Positions 23,690 through 33,959 of a DNA stretch of 64,000 nucleotides are shown piece by piece; position 1 is the stretch's first letter; the number at the start of each line of letters is the position of its first letter. The notes beneath the pieces were generated by a model. That model was not told where the DNA came from. It ran no database searches and saw nothing but the letters and a program-made list of their open reading frames with translations. The DNA is from Apium graveolens. Lineage: Eukaryota > Streptophyta > Magnoliopsida > Apiales > Apiaceae. Position numbers and translations under genes: made by a program. Location of the stretch: the NCBI RefSeq assembly GCF_009905375.1, contig NC_133650.1:171696518-171760517 (forward strand), read 5' to 3'.

Positions 23690-24210
23690 CCATACACTCT
23701 TACACGTATCTAGCTAAACAAAAAGTAATCTCCCTTTTTAGATTCCTATTCTTAATATAAAAAGAGTTACGCAATCGTTTTTACAGATATGAACGTCATT
23801 GGTTACTGTAAGTAAGCAAATAATAATTACTTACCCACTTGCAGACAGCTTCAAACCTGTAATTAAAATACTGATTAAAATAATATTTGAATAAATTCAA
23901 AAATTATGATCAGAATATAATAGTCAATTAGTGTCTGACCATTATCAGTATTTAATCAGAATGTATCAGTCAACACAAGTTTGACCAATATCAGAATTTA
24001 ACAACTACTGTCAGGACTTATCAGTCAAAACAAGTTTGACCAATATCAGAGCTTATACACATAATCAGAGTTTAACATGCAACTATTGGTTGGGATTAAT
24101 AAAAGTTAATTGCATGTTTTCATGGCATCAAAATTTAACACAATAATCAGTATCTAGCAAGTACTGATATATAATAATAAGATACCATACTCTAACTATC
24201 AATAGTTATT
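23690..24210 (-). repeat. 3' noncoding region of the copia element with short direct repeats
   Basis: No coding potential. A block of about 38 bp (TATCAGTCAACACAAGTTTG...) at 23964 recurs at 24019, 55 bp later, with two or three changes. TATCAGTATTTA-like words recur here and in the rest of the element. Such a region between pol and 3' LTR is usual for sireviruses, but the LTR that should follow is absent. Confidence 0.6.
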
Positions 24211-24212
24211 CC

Positions 24213-25742
24213 TTAATTATCAAAGTTTGAGAAATGTCCTGAAATCATTCCCAATTCATTCACCAATCTTGTGAAAGTAGCTTCACAGAGAGGCTTGGTG
24301 AATATATCTGCTAATTGTTGATCTGTTGGAACAAAGACCAATTCCACTGTACCCTCTTCCACATGTTCCCTTATGAAATGGTACCTGATGCTGATGTGTT
24401 TAGTCATCGAATGTTATACTGGATTTCCTGTCATTGCAATAGTACTTTGATTATAATAATATATAGGAATAGCAGAATAATCTAACCCATAATCTAGTAA
24501 CTGATTCTTCATCCATAGAATCTGAGCACAACAGCTTTCTACAACAATATATTCAGCTTCTGCAGTTGATATGGAAATTGACTTTTGTTTCTAGCTAAAC
24601 CAAGAAACCAACCTGCCACCAAGAAATTGGCAGCTTCCAGAAGTGATTTTCTAGTCTATTTTGCATCCTACAAAATCAGCATCTGAATATCTAATTAGCT
24701 TAAAATCTGAATCTCTAGGATACCATAATCCAAGATTCATGGTGCCTTTGATATATTTAAAAAGTCTTTTCACTATTAATAGATGAGGTTCCCTTGAATC
24801 AGCTTGGAACCTTGTACAGAGATAGGTAGCATACATGATATCAGGTCTACTAGCAGTCAAATATAGGAGTGAGCCAATCATACCTCTGTAGTTAGTTATA
24901 TCTACTGATGAACTAGTATCTAAATCTAACTTGGTTGTAGTGGTCATGGGAGTTGATGCAGTTGAGCTGTCTTGCATTCCAAATCTTTTGAGCAAATTCC
25001 TGGTGTATTTAGATTGATTTATGAAGATCATTTCATCAGTCTGTTTTACTTGTAACCCAAGAAAATAACTCAATTATCCCATCATACTCATTTGATATTT
25101 AGACTGCATTAGCTTTTCAAATCTCTCACAAAGTTTATCATTAGTAGATCCAAAAATGATATCATCAACATATATCTGTATTAATAACAAGTCCTTACCA
25201 TGGTATTTATAAAAGAGAGTTTTATCAATTGTACCTCATGTGAAACCACTTTCTAATAGAAATAGAGCAAATGTTTCATACCAGGCCCTTAGAGTTTATT
25301 TTAGTCCATAGAGTGCTTTATCCAGTAAGTAGACATAATCTAGATAGTTTGGATAAATGGACCCTGGAGGCTGTTCAACATAAAATTCCTCTTTGAGTTC
25401 TCCATTTAGAAATACACTCTTTACAACCATTTGGAACACTTTAAACTTCTTGTGAGCAACATAGGCTAGAAAAATTCCGATTGCCTCAAGCCTTGCAACA
25501 GGAGCAAAAGTCTCATCATAATCAATGCCTTCTTACTGTGAATAACCCTTTGTAACCAGTCTTGCTTTATTTCTTGTAATAATGCCCTCACTATCAGTTT
25601 TGTTTCTGAACACCCACTTTATACCAACAACTGATCTGTTCTTTGGTCTTGGTACAAAAGACTGGACTTTGTTCCTTAAAAATTCATTAAGCTCCTCTTG
25701 CATTGTTGTTATCCAGTCAGCATCTTGAAGAGCTTCTTCCAC
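24213..25742 (-). pseudogene. copia reverse transcriptase and RNase H
   Basis: RT begins in the frame 25533-25742 (EELNEFLRNKVQ, GIKWVFRNKTDSEG, NKARLVTKGYSQ) and continues through stops at about 25532, 25300, 25240 and 25077. The YVDD box at 25161-25172 is intact. The upstream catalytic Asp is lost: [10 protein letters not shown] at about 25410-25435 has Val in its place. The open frame 24651-25073 covers SYFLGLQV, SLLYLTASRPDIMYA and the connection to RNase H (SDADFVGC). RNase H ends with STAEAEYIVVESCCAQ and [16 protein letters not shown] near 24400, stopping at 24213. These enzymes would copy the element RNA into DNA. Confidence 0.88.
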
Positions 25743-27081
25743 CTTCTTGGGTTCAGTTTGAGATAGAAAAGAATGGTAGAGATATTCATTTTGAGTGACT
25801 TTCCTGGTGCTTATACCACTATCAGGATTTCCAATGATTAAGTCAGGTGTGTGTGACTTAGGCCATTTTCTTGCAGATGGAAGTTGACTCCTTGAAGAAG
25901 AACCTCCCCTTGATTAATGAACTCTCTGTTATTTCTTTGACTTGTACCACTGTCATGTCCTGATGCTCCCCCTGAATTAGTATTCCCATTGCTATCAGTA
26001 TTTAACTCATCAGAATTTGAGGGATGAGAGTCTGATGACTTATTTACTGATTTTCTTTGAGTTGAATCACTAGTTGAAGACTCTGGATTTGAATCATGTT
26101 GCTCCCCCTCAACATATGCTTCAATATTTGAAGAATTTCCACTGTCATGTGGATCATCAGAGCTTGGAGTGATATCAGGATTTACTGTATCAGGATTTGT
26201 TAGTGAATCAAGATTTAACTGTTCAGCACATGGTACTTCATTTTCAAATCTCAACTTATCATGGTCATCTACATCTTCTAGACATATAATCTTCTTGTCA
26301 TCAAAAGATACATGTATAGATTCTATGACTATCGTTATCCTCAGGTTGTAAACTCTGAAGGCTTTTGTAGACAATTGATATTCAACAAAAATGCCTTCAA
26401 CATCTTTTAGATCAAATTCGGTTAGCTGCTCTGGATGAGTTTTGAGAACAAAACACTTATAACCAAAAATGTGAAAGTACTTCAATTTTAGCTTCTTTCC
26501 CTTCACCAATTCAAATGTTCCATGACTGTTGATCAAGGTTGCACTTTGTGTGAAACAAGCAATTTGCACAGTCTCAGCCCAAAAGTAGGTAGGCAATCTT
26601 GCTTCCTCTAGCATGGTTCTTGCAGCTTCTATGAGAGTTCTATTTTTTCTTTCAACACCTCCATTTTGTTGTGGAGTTCCAGGATCAGAAAATTCTTGTT
26701 TTATCCCCTTAAATTTGCAGAACTCTTCCATAGAAATGTTCTTGAATTCAGTTCCATTGTCACTTCTAATGATCTTCACTTTGTATATTGATCCTTTTTC
26801 TAGCTCTCTCATATGATCAAGAAGAATGGATGGAGATTTATCCTTGATATGCAGAAAGTACATCCATGTGTATCTTGTATGTTCATCAACAATTACAAGT
26901 GCATACCTCTTCTTGGAAATTGACATAATATTGACTCAACCAAAGAGATAAATATGGAGTAAATGATATGGTTCAAGAATGGAGGATTCAGTTTTACTCT
27001 TGAAAGATGTTTTTCTTTGCCTGGCTTTCTATCATGAGTCACATAAGCCATCAGGAGTAAACACTGTATTGGGGAATCCTC
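25743..27081 (-). pseudogene. copia integrase, catalytic core and C-terminus (split by the CACTA element)
   Basis: The long open frame 25838-26926 holds all three catalytic residues in context: IVDEHTRYTW, IRSDNGTEF and GTPQQNGGVERKNRTL, followed by the HIFGYKCFV segment and a Ser/Asp/Asn-rich linker to RT. The ATG at 26926 is internal to the polyprotein, not a true start. Upstream, at 27029-27034, two adjacent stop codons replace a zinc-binding Cys and the next residue. The N-terminal zinc-finger histidines are on the far side of the transposon insertion (31213-31334), where the reading frame resumes. Integrase would insert the cDNA. Confidence 0.88.
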
Positions 27082-27107
27082 CATTACGCCATAGATGGCC
27101 TATAGCA
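27082..27107 (+). repeat. CACTA left terminal inverted repeat and subterminal repeats
   Basis: The TIR has a C-to-T change at its third base compared with the right end. It is followed, up to about 27320, by at least six GTAAC-type words in both orientations (for example CTAAGGTAACAT at 27160 and AGTTACCTTTGG at 27198), the likely transposase-binding array. Confidence 0.85.
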
Positions 27108-27638
27108 ACAGAAGAAAATGTTACAACAGGCTCAAAAAAATGTTGGCTGTAACCCTAAGGTAACATAAAAATTAAGTTACTTTTTTCGAGTTACCTTTGG
27201 CCCCTAAGGTAACATCCCTCTTAACCCGGTGCAACATTGACATTTGTGTTACAATAGCAATCAAAGGTAACATCAAAGTATGTCTATAGTATCACACTAT
27301 GTATGTTACCTTTACACTTTGAATTTGCAAAAAAAAATAGTCCCCCACTGAACCACCTGTGGGCCCCACATGTGGGACACAAAATCATTGTAATATTTTT
27401 TTCCGTATTGTAAAAGTTTTATAATTATTTGTATTATATTATACCAATTTGTTTGTAACATTTAAGTACCTAATGTAACATATTTCTCAAAAAAAATTGA
27501 CGGGATTTGTTTGTAAATTGAACATTCCATAAACCCGTTTTTCATACAAGTCAACAAAATAAACAAAAATGAGAATGATTAGTTTTGGTATTAATTCAAA
27601 AACTACATGATTAAATGGACAGAATTTAAGCGAAAATT

Positions 27639-27790
27639 TCATCTGCGCTCTTGGATGTCATATGCAGCTTGTCTTGGTCTTGCAAGATTTTTCTTTAGCC
27701 AGTTTCTTGAGTTCCTCTTGTACATCTCACCAAATGTATTAGGCTCTTCTATAATTGCCTTCTATCCCTCCAACAACAAGAAGCCCATAT
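27639..27790 (-). pseudogene. Exon-like segment in the CACTA element, origin unknown
   Basis: On the minus strand an open stretch of about 40 codons reads KAIIEEPNTFGEMYKRNSRN and then WLKKNLARPRQAAYDIQERR up to a TGA at 27639-27641; one stop precedes it. The composition (charged, aromatic, balanced) looks like real protein, unlike the surrounding AT-rich DNA. I do not recognise it. It could be captured host coding sequence or a transposase remnant. Confidence 0.35.
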
Positions 27791-29025
27791 AGATTAAAGC
27801 TGAAAAGAGTAAAGTGCAAACAGTCATAAGGACAGAAAAATTGAGAAATAGTCATATATGAAGGCCATAATACAGTGTTACGATTATTACACTGTAGCAC
27901 ACGTGAAGACAATGAGCAATATCAAACATATTCTTTGCAGACAGCGTGATTCTTTTCCTTTGATACTAATTCTCCACCCGCAACATTGATGTACACCAAT
28001 TCAGCTAAAATACATATATTATAAAAATTAAGACTTTTGGATAGAGTAAGATCTTAGTGATCATCCAAATGCACATAACAAAAGGTACATGTACTACTAA
28101 ATAAAAAGGAAAAAGTTTGTCTGAACATTATTAAAAGAAACAGCATAAGGCAACATGATCAAACTTTTTACACTCCAAATTAAAAAACACAGATCAAGTT
28201 CATCCGATCAAATTTACACATTTCTAATCAAATTTCTTTGAACTAAAAGTTGTACCCATCAGAAACAACTTTTTCCAACCCTAATTTAATTACTCAATTT
28301 AATCAACTATACAATCAAAAGTACAAACTAATACTTGAAACATTTAAGTACTAAAAAAATGAAAGGTCTCGTGACCTCTATAAAAAAATCAATCCTATTA
28401 AGTCATAGAAGAAAACAATAGCACATTAATGTAAAATCGTAAATACAAACACAATATTAAATGCTCCACCTAAGCTAACAAACGCCTTTGGGATAAGATT
28501 AACATTTTAAATAATGACAGCAATCTTAACGCTCCTCTTTTGTGTTATTACTGCATCTAACAAGTTACTCAACACTAAAAATATATCCATAAAAAGATAG
28601 GGGATGAATAAACCGGATATGGTTTCAAATATGCTCTATAATGTTAACTAGAGCTTCCTGATCTGTACCTTTTCTATCATCGACTGTGTCATTATCCAGC
28701 GTCCAAGGTCTAAGTCTAGCATTTCAACCTCGGAGAAGGACTCACTCCCATTGCCTCTACCAATTGCAAAAAAAATTGTTTTGTAAGGACGGCATATATA
28801 TGCATATGTTTTACAAGGTGAAATGTAAAGTCATAGGTAGATTCCTTGATTACATTGGCTAAAAGCTTAAAAGACCCTATGTAAAAGAGTAAAAATGCTG
28901 CTCAGACGATGAAATTACTATTATATAATAAGCTTAATTGTTAGATATGTGATTTTGATGACTTGTAGAGGATCACACCTGAGCTGAACTATTAATAATG
29001 TCTATATTTTTCTCAATGTATTAAG

Positions 29026-29151
29026 ATCATTCTGGGCAGGAGCAGCGGGGAATGCTGTTGTAATAGAGGCAGACGCGTTCAAAGAATCTGATGTTATTTA
29101 GAGAGCACTTAGCTCTAGCGGCCACCACGATATGCTTCAAATAGCTGAACT
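29026..29151 (+). pseudogene. Captured exon of a plant P-loop NTPase with zeta-toxin-like kinase domain
   Basis: The segment reads FWAGAAGNAVVIEADAFKES and, after one TAG, RALSSSGHHDMLQIAEL. I recognise this as the region just downstream of the P-loop in a conserved plant family of zeta-toxin-domain nucleotide-binding proteins (Pfam Zeta_toxin); that is from memory of the family and should be searched. A splice acceptor-like tract (TTTTTCTCAATGTATTAAG) precedes it and a donor (G|GTATGTG) follows, so the exon was captured as genomic DNA with intron edges. The P-loop exon and downstream exons are not seen. The TAG makes it non-coding now. Confidence 0.75.
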
Positions 29152-29535
29152 GGTATGTGTTGTTTCATTAATCTCCATTCCTGAAACAATAAGTGCAAAA
29201 CATTTGAATACCAGGGTTTTGGCCTTCCTTCATAATTCCCTAGATATGTTACTCTTACTGGTAATTTTGATTTCGATACTTAACTGTCATATCACATTAG
29301 TGTACAAGCTACCAACAACTTTAAATTCCAAGAGCAAGCTAGTATCTTCTCCCTGGCTATGGGTAATACCTGTCGAACATAAATTGCAATTGTTTCCATT
29401 TTAGTGATCTTAGCATTACGGCCTTTACAAATATATGTAGAGTAAAGTCACATAGTATCTACAAAAAATAATAAAAAAACAATAAAACGGCATGCAATAA
29501 TGTTAAATTAATTACTACTCACTTAAAGGGATGAT

Positions 29536-29614
29536 GAATAGGACATTGACATTCTGGCAACATTCATCAGAAAAAGCTGATCCTGGGAACAAAAAGGCCT
29601 CCTTTGTCTCAATG
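29536..29614 (-). pseudogene. Exon-like segment in the CACTA element, origin unknown
   Basis: On the minus strand about 26 codons read DIETKEAFLFPGSAFSDECC and NVNVLFIIP, directly after a TTAG acceptor-like dinucleotide. The base composition is higher in GC than the flanks. It is too short to assign. A similar short open stretch (SEVEMLDLDLGRWIMTQ) lies on the same strand at about 28660-28760. Confidence 0.3.
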
Positions 29615-30299
29615 TCCTAACAATGTAAATTACTTATTGTAATCCAACTATAAAATTACTAGTTCCTTCTAATTTAAAAGGACTACATTGCATGGTTCCT
29701 TGATTTTAAATTCAAAAAGTCATTTAAAGATTTATGTACTTATACTTGCTCCAAAACAAGGGTATCAAGTTGCCTAGGTCCCCTGTAGTCACCATAAATT
29801 ACAAAACAATTAATTTTTAAAGGATTCAATTTACTAGAATTAACTAAGCAAGTTCTAGTGGCACATTATTTAACCAAACACAATCACTTTTTTTACCGGA
29901 GACCACGGGCTAATCCAGTGTAGTTCGAGTTACTTATGGCACTACAAAATTTGCAAAACAAATGAATCAAAAAAATACTTTGCAAACATGTAATTTCTGA
30001 CCAAAAATTAATATATAAAGGGAAAAGAAAATTAACCCCATGTATTTTCTGGTCAGACGAGATAATATGCTAATTACAAATAACAAAAAAGATACTTTGA
30101 ATAATAGACTACCTTATAGATCAATTTAGGACTTTAGGCAATACTGGTTCAAATCAACCAGATGACCATTTAATAAACTTAACTTAACTAGTGAAATTTT
30201 ATTTCATATTCAAAGTAAATATAAAAAGTTTCAAACAAGAAACAGACTTCAATTTGAAACTTAAAATTCTAAAAACAAACTTATATATATCGATATGCA

Positions 30300-30700
30300 T
30301 ATAAAAGGGTAGCATACACACAAAATCAGAGAGAGAGGGGGGAGAGGTAGTATATACATATATACACAAAATGAGAGAGAGGGAGAGAGAGAGGGAGGGA
30401 GAGAGAGATAGGTAGTACCTTAAAGTAGAACCGCAAGCTGATTTGACCCAAAATTTGCAGTAAAAAATACCCCCAATTCCAATTTAAAACCCTAGTTTTG
30501 TTTGAAACCTAATTCCAATATAAAACCCTAGCTCAATAATCGATATGTGAGGTAGTAGTTTAGGATGATTAGATTTGATTCAATTGAAAGCTTAGGGGGA
30601 GAGAGAGAGGGAGAGAGAGAGAGAGAGCATGTGAGAGGAGAGAGTGACCGAGAGAGAGAGAGAGGGAGATTCTGGTAGCCGATAAAGTGAAATTTTGACT
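30300..30700 (-). repeat. GA-rich tracts and leader-like DNA in the CACTA element
   Basis: GAGAGAGA tracts occur at 30327-30412 and 30597-30670. On the minus strand these are CT-rich stretches around a segment with TAGGGTTTT motifs (plant telo-box type) and an AAG|GTACTACC donor-like site near 30417. This resembles the promoter/5' leader/first intron of a plant gene. Capture is inference; simple repeats alone would explain the GA tracts. Confidence 0.4.
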
Positions 30701-31186
30701 TGTCTAAAAAATTGCCGCTTCTCCAAAAGTTTTAAGCCTACTTTAGCCCGCCTAATCGAGAGCTCGAGCCCAACATTATCAATTTCACTTTATTTTTATT
30801 TTTTAATAAATTTTTAAGTTTAAATAGTATTCAAATTTTTTATTTATAAAAAAATTGAGTTACTATATACTACAGTTTACAAAATTTAACAAAAAAATAT
30901 TTTATCAATCTTAGCTAATATTAATATTATTGGTTAATTATCTTATCAAAATAAAATAATTTTGAAGTCAAATAATTATATATATTTAATTGTTTGTAAA
31001 ATGTTACTTTTTTATCCATTAACACCCTATTGTAACATAAGTTTCCACATGTTACCATATGTAACACTTTAAAACTATAATAACATGTTACAAAGGCTAT
31101 GGTAACATTAAAAATACTACGTTGTGGTAGGCTAAGATGAACATAGCTAAGGTAATATAATTTTGTAACACGCATGATTAAACCAT

Positions 31187-31212
31187 TGCGATAGGCCATC
31201 TATGGCGTAGTG
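31187..31212 (-). repeat. CACTA right terminal inverted repeat
   Basis: Intact CACTA terminus on the minus strand, followed inward by GTTACAAAATTATATTACC, ATGTTACCATAGCC and GTTACATATGGTAACATG, the mirror of the left subterminal array. Confidence 0.9.
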
Positions 31213-31679
31213 CTCTCAAAAGATCTTTCCTCACATGTTCATTGATATTGTTGAAATTGAGGTGAGAAAGTCTTTTATGCCAGTTCCGGCCATCTTCCAC
31301 AGATGCTCTACTTAGTAGGCAAACTTCTGATTCATCAGTATAAACTACCATGTCTTACACCAGTCATTGCAATCTTGCCATCAGACTTGCTGACAATTTC
31401 ACAATGTTCCTCATAGAAGTTTACATGGTAACCTCTGTCACAGATCTGACTCACACTGATCAAATTACGCTTGAGTCCTGTAACCAGAGCTACATTTTCA
31501 ATAATGACATTCCCAATTTTGATTTTTCCATATCCCAAGATATTTCCTAAGTTGTCATCTCCATAAGAAACACTTGTGCCAAATTTCTCCTCAAATTCTG
31601 ATAGCAGGGATTTATAACCAGTCATATGTCTTGAGCAGCCACTGTCCCAGACTAGAGAATTTCTCCTATTACCCTGCAA
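31213..31679 (-). pseudogene. copia protease and integrase zinc-finger region
   Basis: The frame 31335-31679 contains the aspartic protease active site VWDSGCSRHMTG and, 70 residues on, NLISVSQICDRGYHVNF, the pre-integrase segment. At 31213-31334 the next part of the minus strand reads WHKRLSHLNF with the two zinc-binding histidines, ending at the CACTA insertion. The protease catalytic Asp is intact. It would process the Gag-Pol precursor. The region up to the stop near 31680 is interrupted only lightly. Confidence 0.88.
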
Positions 31680-33959
31680 TCAGTATTTGAAATCATTTAG
31701 TGTTTTTAAGGAACCGGACTTTCTTGGATCCTTTGGGCTTTTTAAGTTTGTTAACATAGCAGCAGGAGACTTCATATCAGAGTTTATGTTAACATTCTTA
31801 CTATTAGTATTTACACATGCAGAAATAGATTTTGTTTTATTTAAAGAGGGCTCAGTTCATAATAATCATAATTAAACTGTGATATTCTTTACATGTATAA
31901 ATAGAGTGTCATACACTACCATAATGAAAACAAGGACTTTGAGGTTTATATCTAACTGTTCAATTCCTAAACTCTGATTTGGGAGGAATAGTATATATCT
32001 CTTTATTCTTCCTGCAAGAATTAGCAAGATGACTAGTACTACCACAGTTCAAGAATGTTTTTCTAGGTTTATTGGGAGCAGTTACATAGTTACCATTCTT
32101 ATTAACACCTACCTTGCCATTCCTGTTTTTCCTAGGCTTTTTCTCCTTGTTTTTCATGTGTAATTGCTTCAGCTTTTGCTTAAGCTGTTTCTGAGTCATT
32201 AAACCAATATTTACTTATCTTGTGTGAACTTGTTCACTCTTATCAGTATTTAAGTTTGATCTAGGTGCTGAGGTTGAACCTACCTCATTAACTGACTTAA
32301 CAACATCAACACTTGGATTAAACTTAATGGGCTTCAACTGAATCTTGTTTAGTTTGACCTTAATATCAGTATTTACTGGTTTAGTTTTCTCAGTTTCTTT
32401 TCCAATCTTCTTATCAAAATTAGATCTATTAGTATATCCTAATCCTGATCCCCAACAACCATTCTCTAATATTTCCTTAGTTAGTCCAAAGCTTAATAAC
32501 CTCTCTTTCTTTAACTAACTCCTTTTCTAGACAAGCATGCTTTTCTAACAATTTTTCTTTAAAATAAATAGCATTATCTCTTTCTTTCTGGATTTGTAGC
32601 ATAGAAAGCAACTCAATTTCTAGGTGATCATTCCTTTTATTTAACTCAGAGTTTTCACTCTTGATTATATTATTCTCTATGGTTTGATCCCTATAACTAA
32701 CATGTAGAGACTTAAGAAACAATCTTAATTCATGGATATCATCAGTATCAAAAGCAAGGGTGGTCTGAGGTACCTTAATTCAACATTGTCAGCCTCAGTA
32801 TTAGCATTTGCTATGAGAGCATAGTTGACCCCATCATCTAAATCTGATGAATCATCCCAGTTTTTCTTCTTTGAGATCAAGGCTTGTTTCTTCTCATCTT
32901 TTGGTTTTCTGCAGTCAGCTGCAAAGTGTCCAATTCCATCACAATTGTAGCATCTTTCCTTTGACTTGTCGGATTTTCCAAACTTTGATTCCTTCCTATT
33001 AGCATTTCTTCTGTCATTCCTCTTATCATAATTTAAGAATTGGAACCTTTTCTGAAAAACCTTTTTCCTTTCTTGAAGTTCTTATAGACCATCTTCTTGA
33101 AGCTTTTAACCAATAGAGCAACCATTTGTTCCATGTCTTCATTGTTGTCATGATCACTGTCAGTATCTGATTCACTATCAGTATTTGAGTCATCATCGGA
33201 GTTTGATGATTCAATATCAGACTTTGCAATCATAGCTTTTCTTTTGGAGTAACCTTTTCTCCTAGCTTTCTCCTTTGGCTTCTTTGCAATCATAGACTTG
33301 GATCTTTTTCTCTTACTTCTTTGCTCCATCTCTAGTTCATATATTTCAGTATGCCATAGATCTCATCTAGAGGTATTTCATCAAGTTCAAAATTATCCCT
33401 TATTGATGTGACCTTATGGTCCCACTTTTCAGGGAGTGCAAGTGAAAACTTCAAGTTTGAGACCTCTAAATTATATTCCTTGTCGACAAGAGATAAGTCA
33501 TTCAATAGCTTCTCAAATATGTCATAGATCTCACTTAAGGACTCATTATCTCTTGAGTCAAAGTGCTCATCTTCTTGAGTAAGTACTGTTCTCCTGTTTT
33601 TCTTGATAGCAGTAGTACCTTGACACTATACTTCTAAAGCATCCCAAATTTCCTTTGCTATTTTACATCCAATTACCCTATTGGACATAACACTATCAAG
33701 ACTGTTGTGCAAGATATGTCTGACTATTGCATCCTTCATAATAGATGAAAGATCTTCAGGAGTATAGTCTTTCTTCTCTTTATCAACCATCTTTTCTACT
33801 TCTCCTACTACAAAAATAGCTATCTTCATTGGTCTATGAGGACCATCATAAATCCTGCTCAGGTATTCGGAATCTGTTGCTTCCAATCACATGGCTATCC
33901 TAACTTTCCAGATTGGATATTCATGTATATTCAAGATTGGCACCTTGATGGCTTTATAC
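31680..33959 (-). pseudogene. copia gag, main part
   Basis: From 33959 downward the minus strand encodes the Gag core (frame 33626-33886, YLSRIYDGPHRPMK ... IAKEIWDALEV), preceded at about 33887 by a TGA and followed by a TAG. A lysine-rich part and Ser/Asp repeats (frame 33033-33329), a zinc knuckle CYNCDGIGHFAADC at about 32920-32960, a Glu/Lys coiled-coil-like segment (32477-32722) and a second knuckle-like segment FLNCGSTSHLANSC (about 32010-32060) follow. The second knuckle lost its first Cys. Gag would form the virus-like particle. Several frames are broken. Confidence 0.82.

Larger units (their letters stand above)
27082..31212. mobile_element. CACTA (En/Spm) DNA transposon, non-autonomous, with captured gene pieces
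   Basis: The ends are inverted repeats: CATTACGCCATAGATGGCCT at 27082 and, on the other strand from 31212, CACTACGCCATAGATGGCCT. The 3-bp target duplication CTC is present at 27079-27081 and 31213-31215, and removal restores the copia integrase frame. GTTACC/GGTAACA words cluster next to both ends, as subterminal repeats do in this superfamily. No transposase ORF is seen in 4131 bp. It holds a recognisable host exon (29026-29151), other exon-like segments and GA-rich tracts, so it is a non-autonomous derivative that acquired host sequence. Confidence 0.93.

Noticed and set aside
31687..31875. 62-codon plus-strand ORF near copia protease
   Set aside because: Antisense shadow of gag; no promoter or motif.
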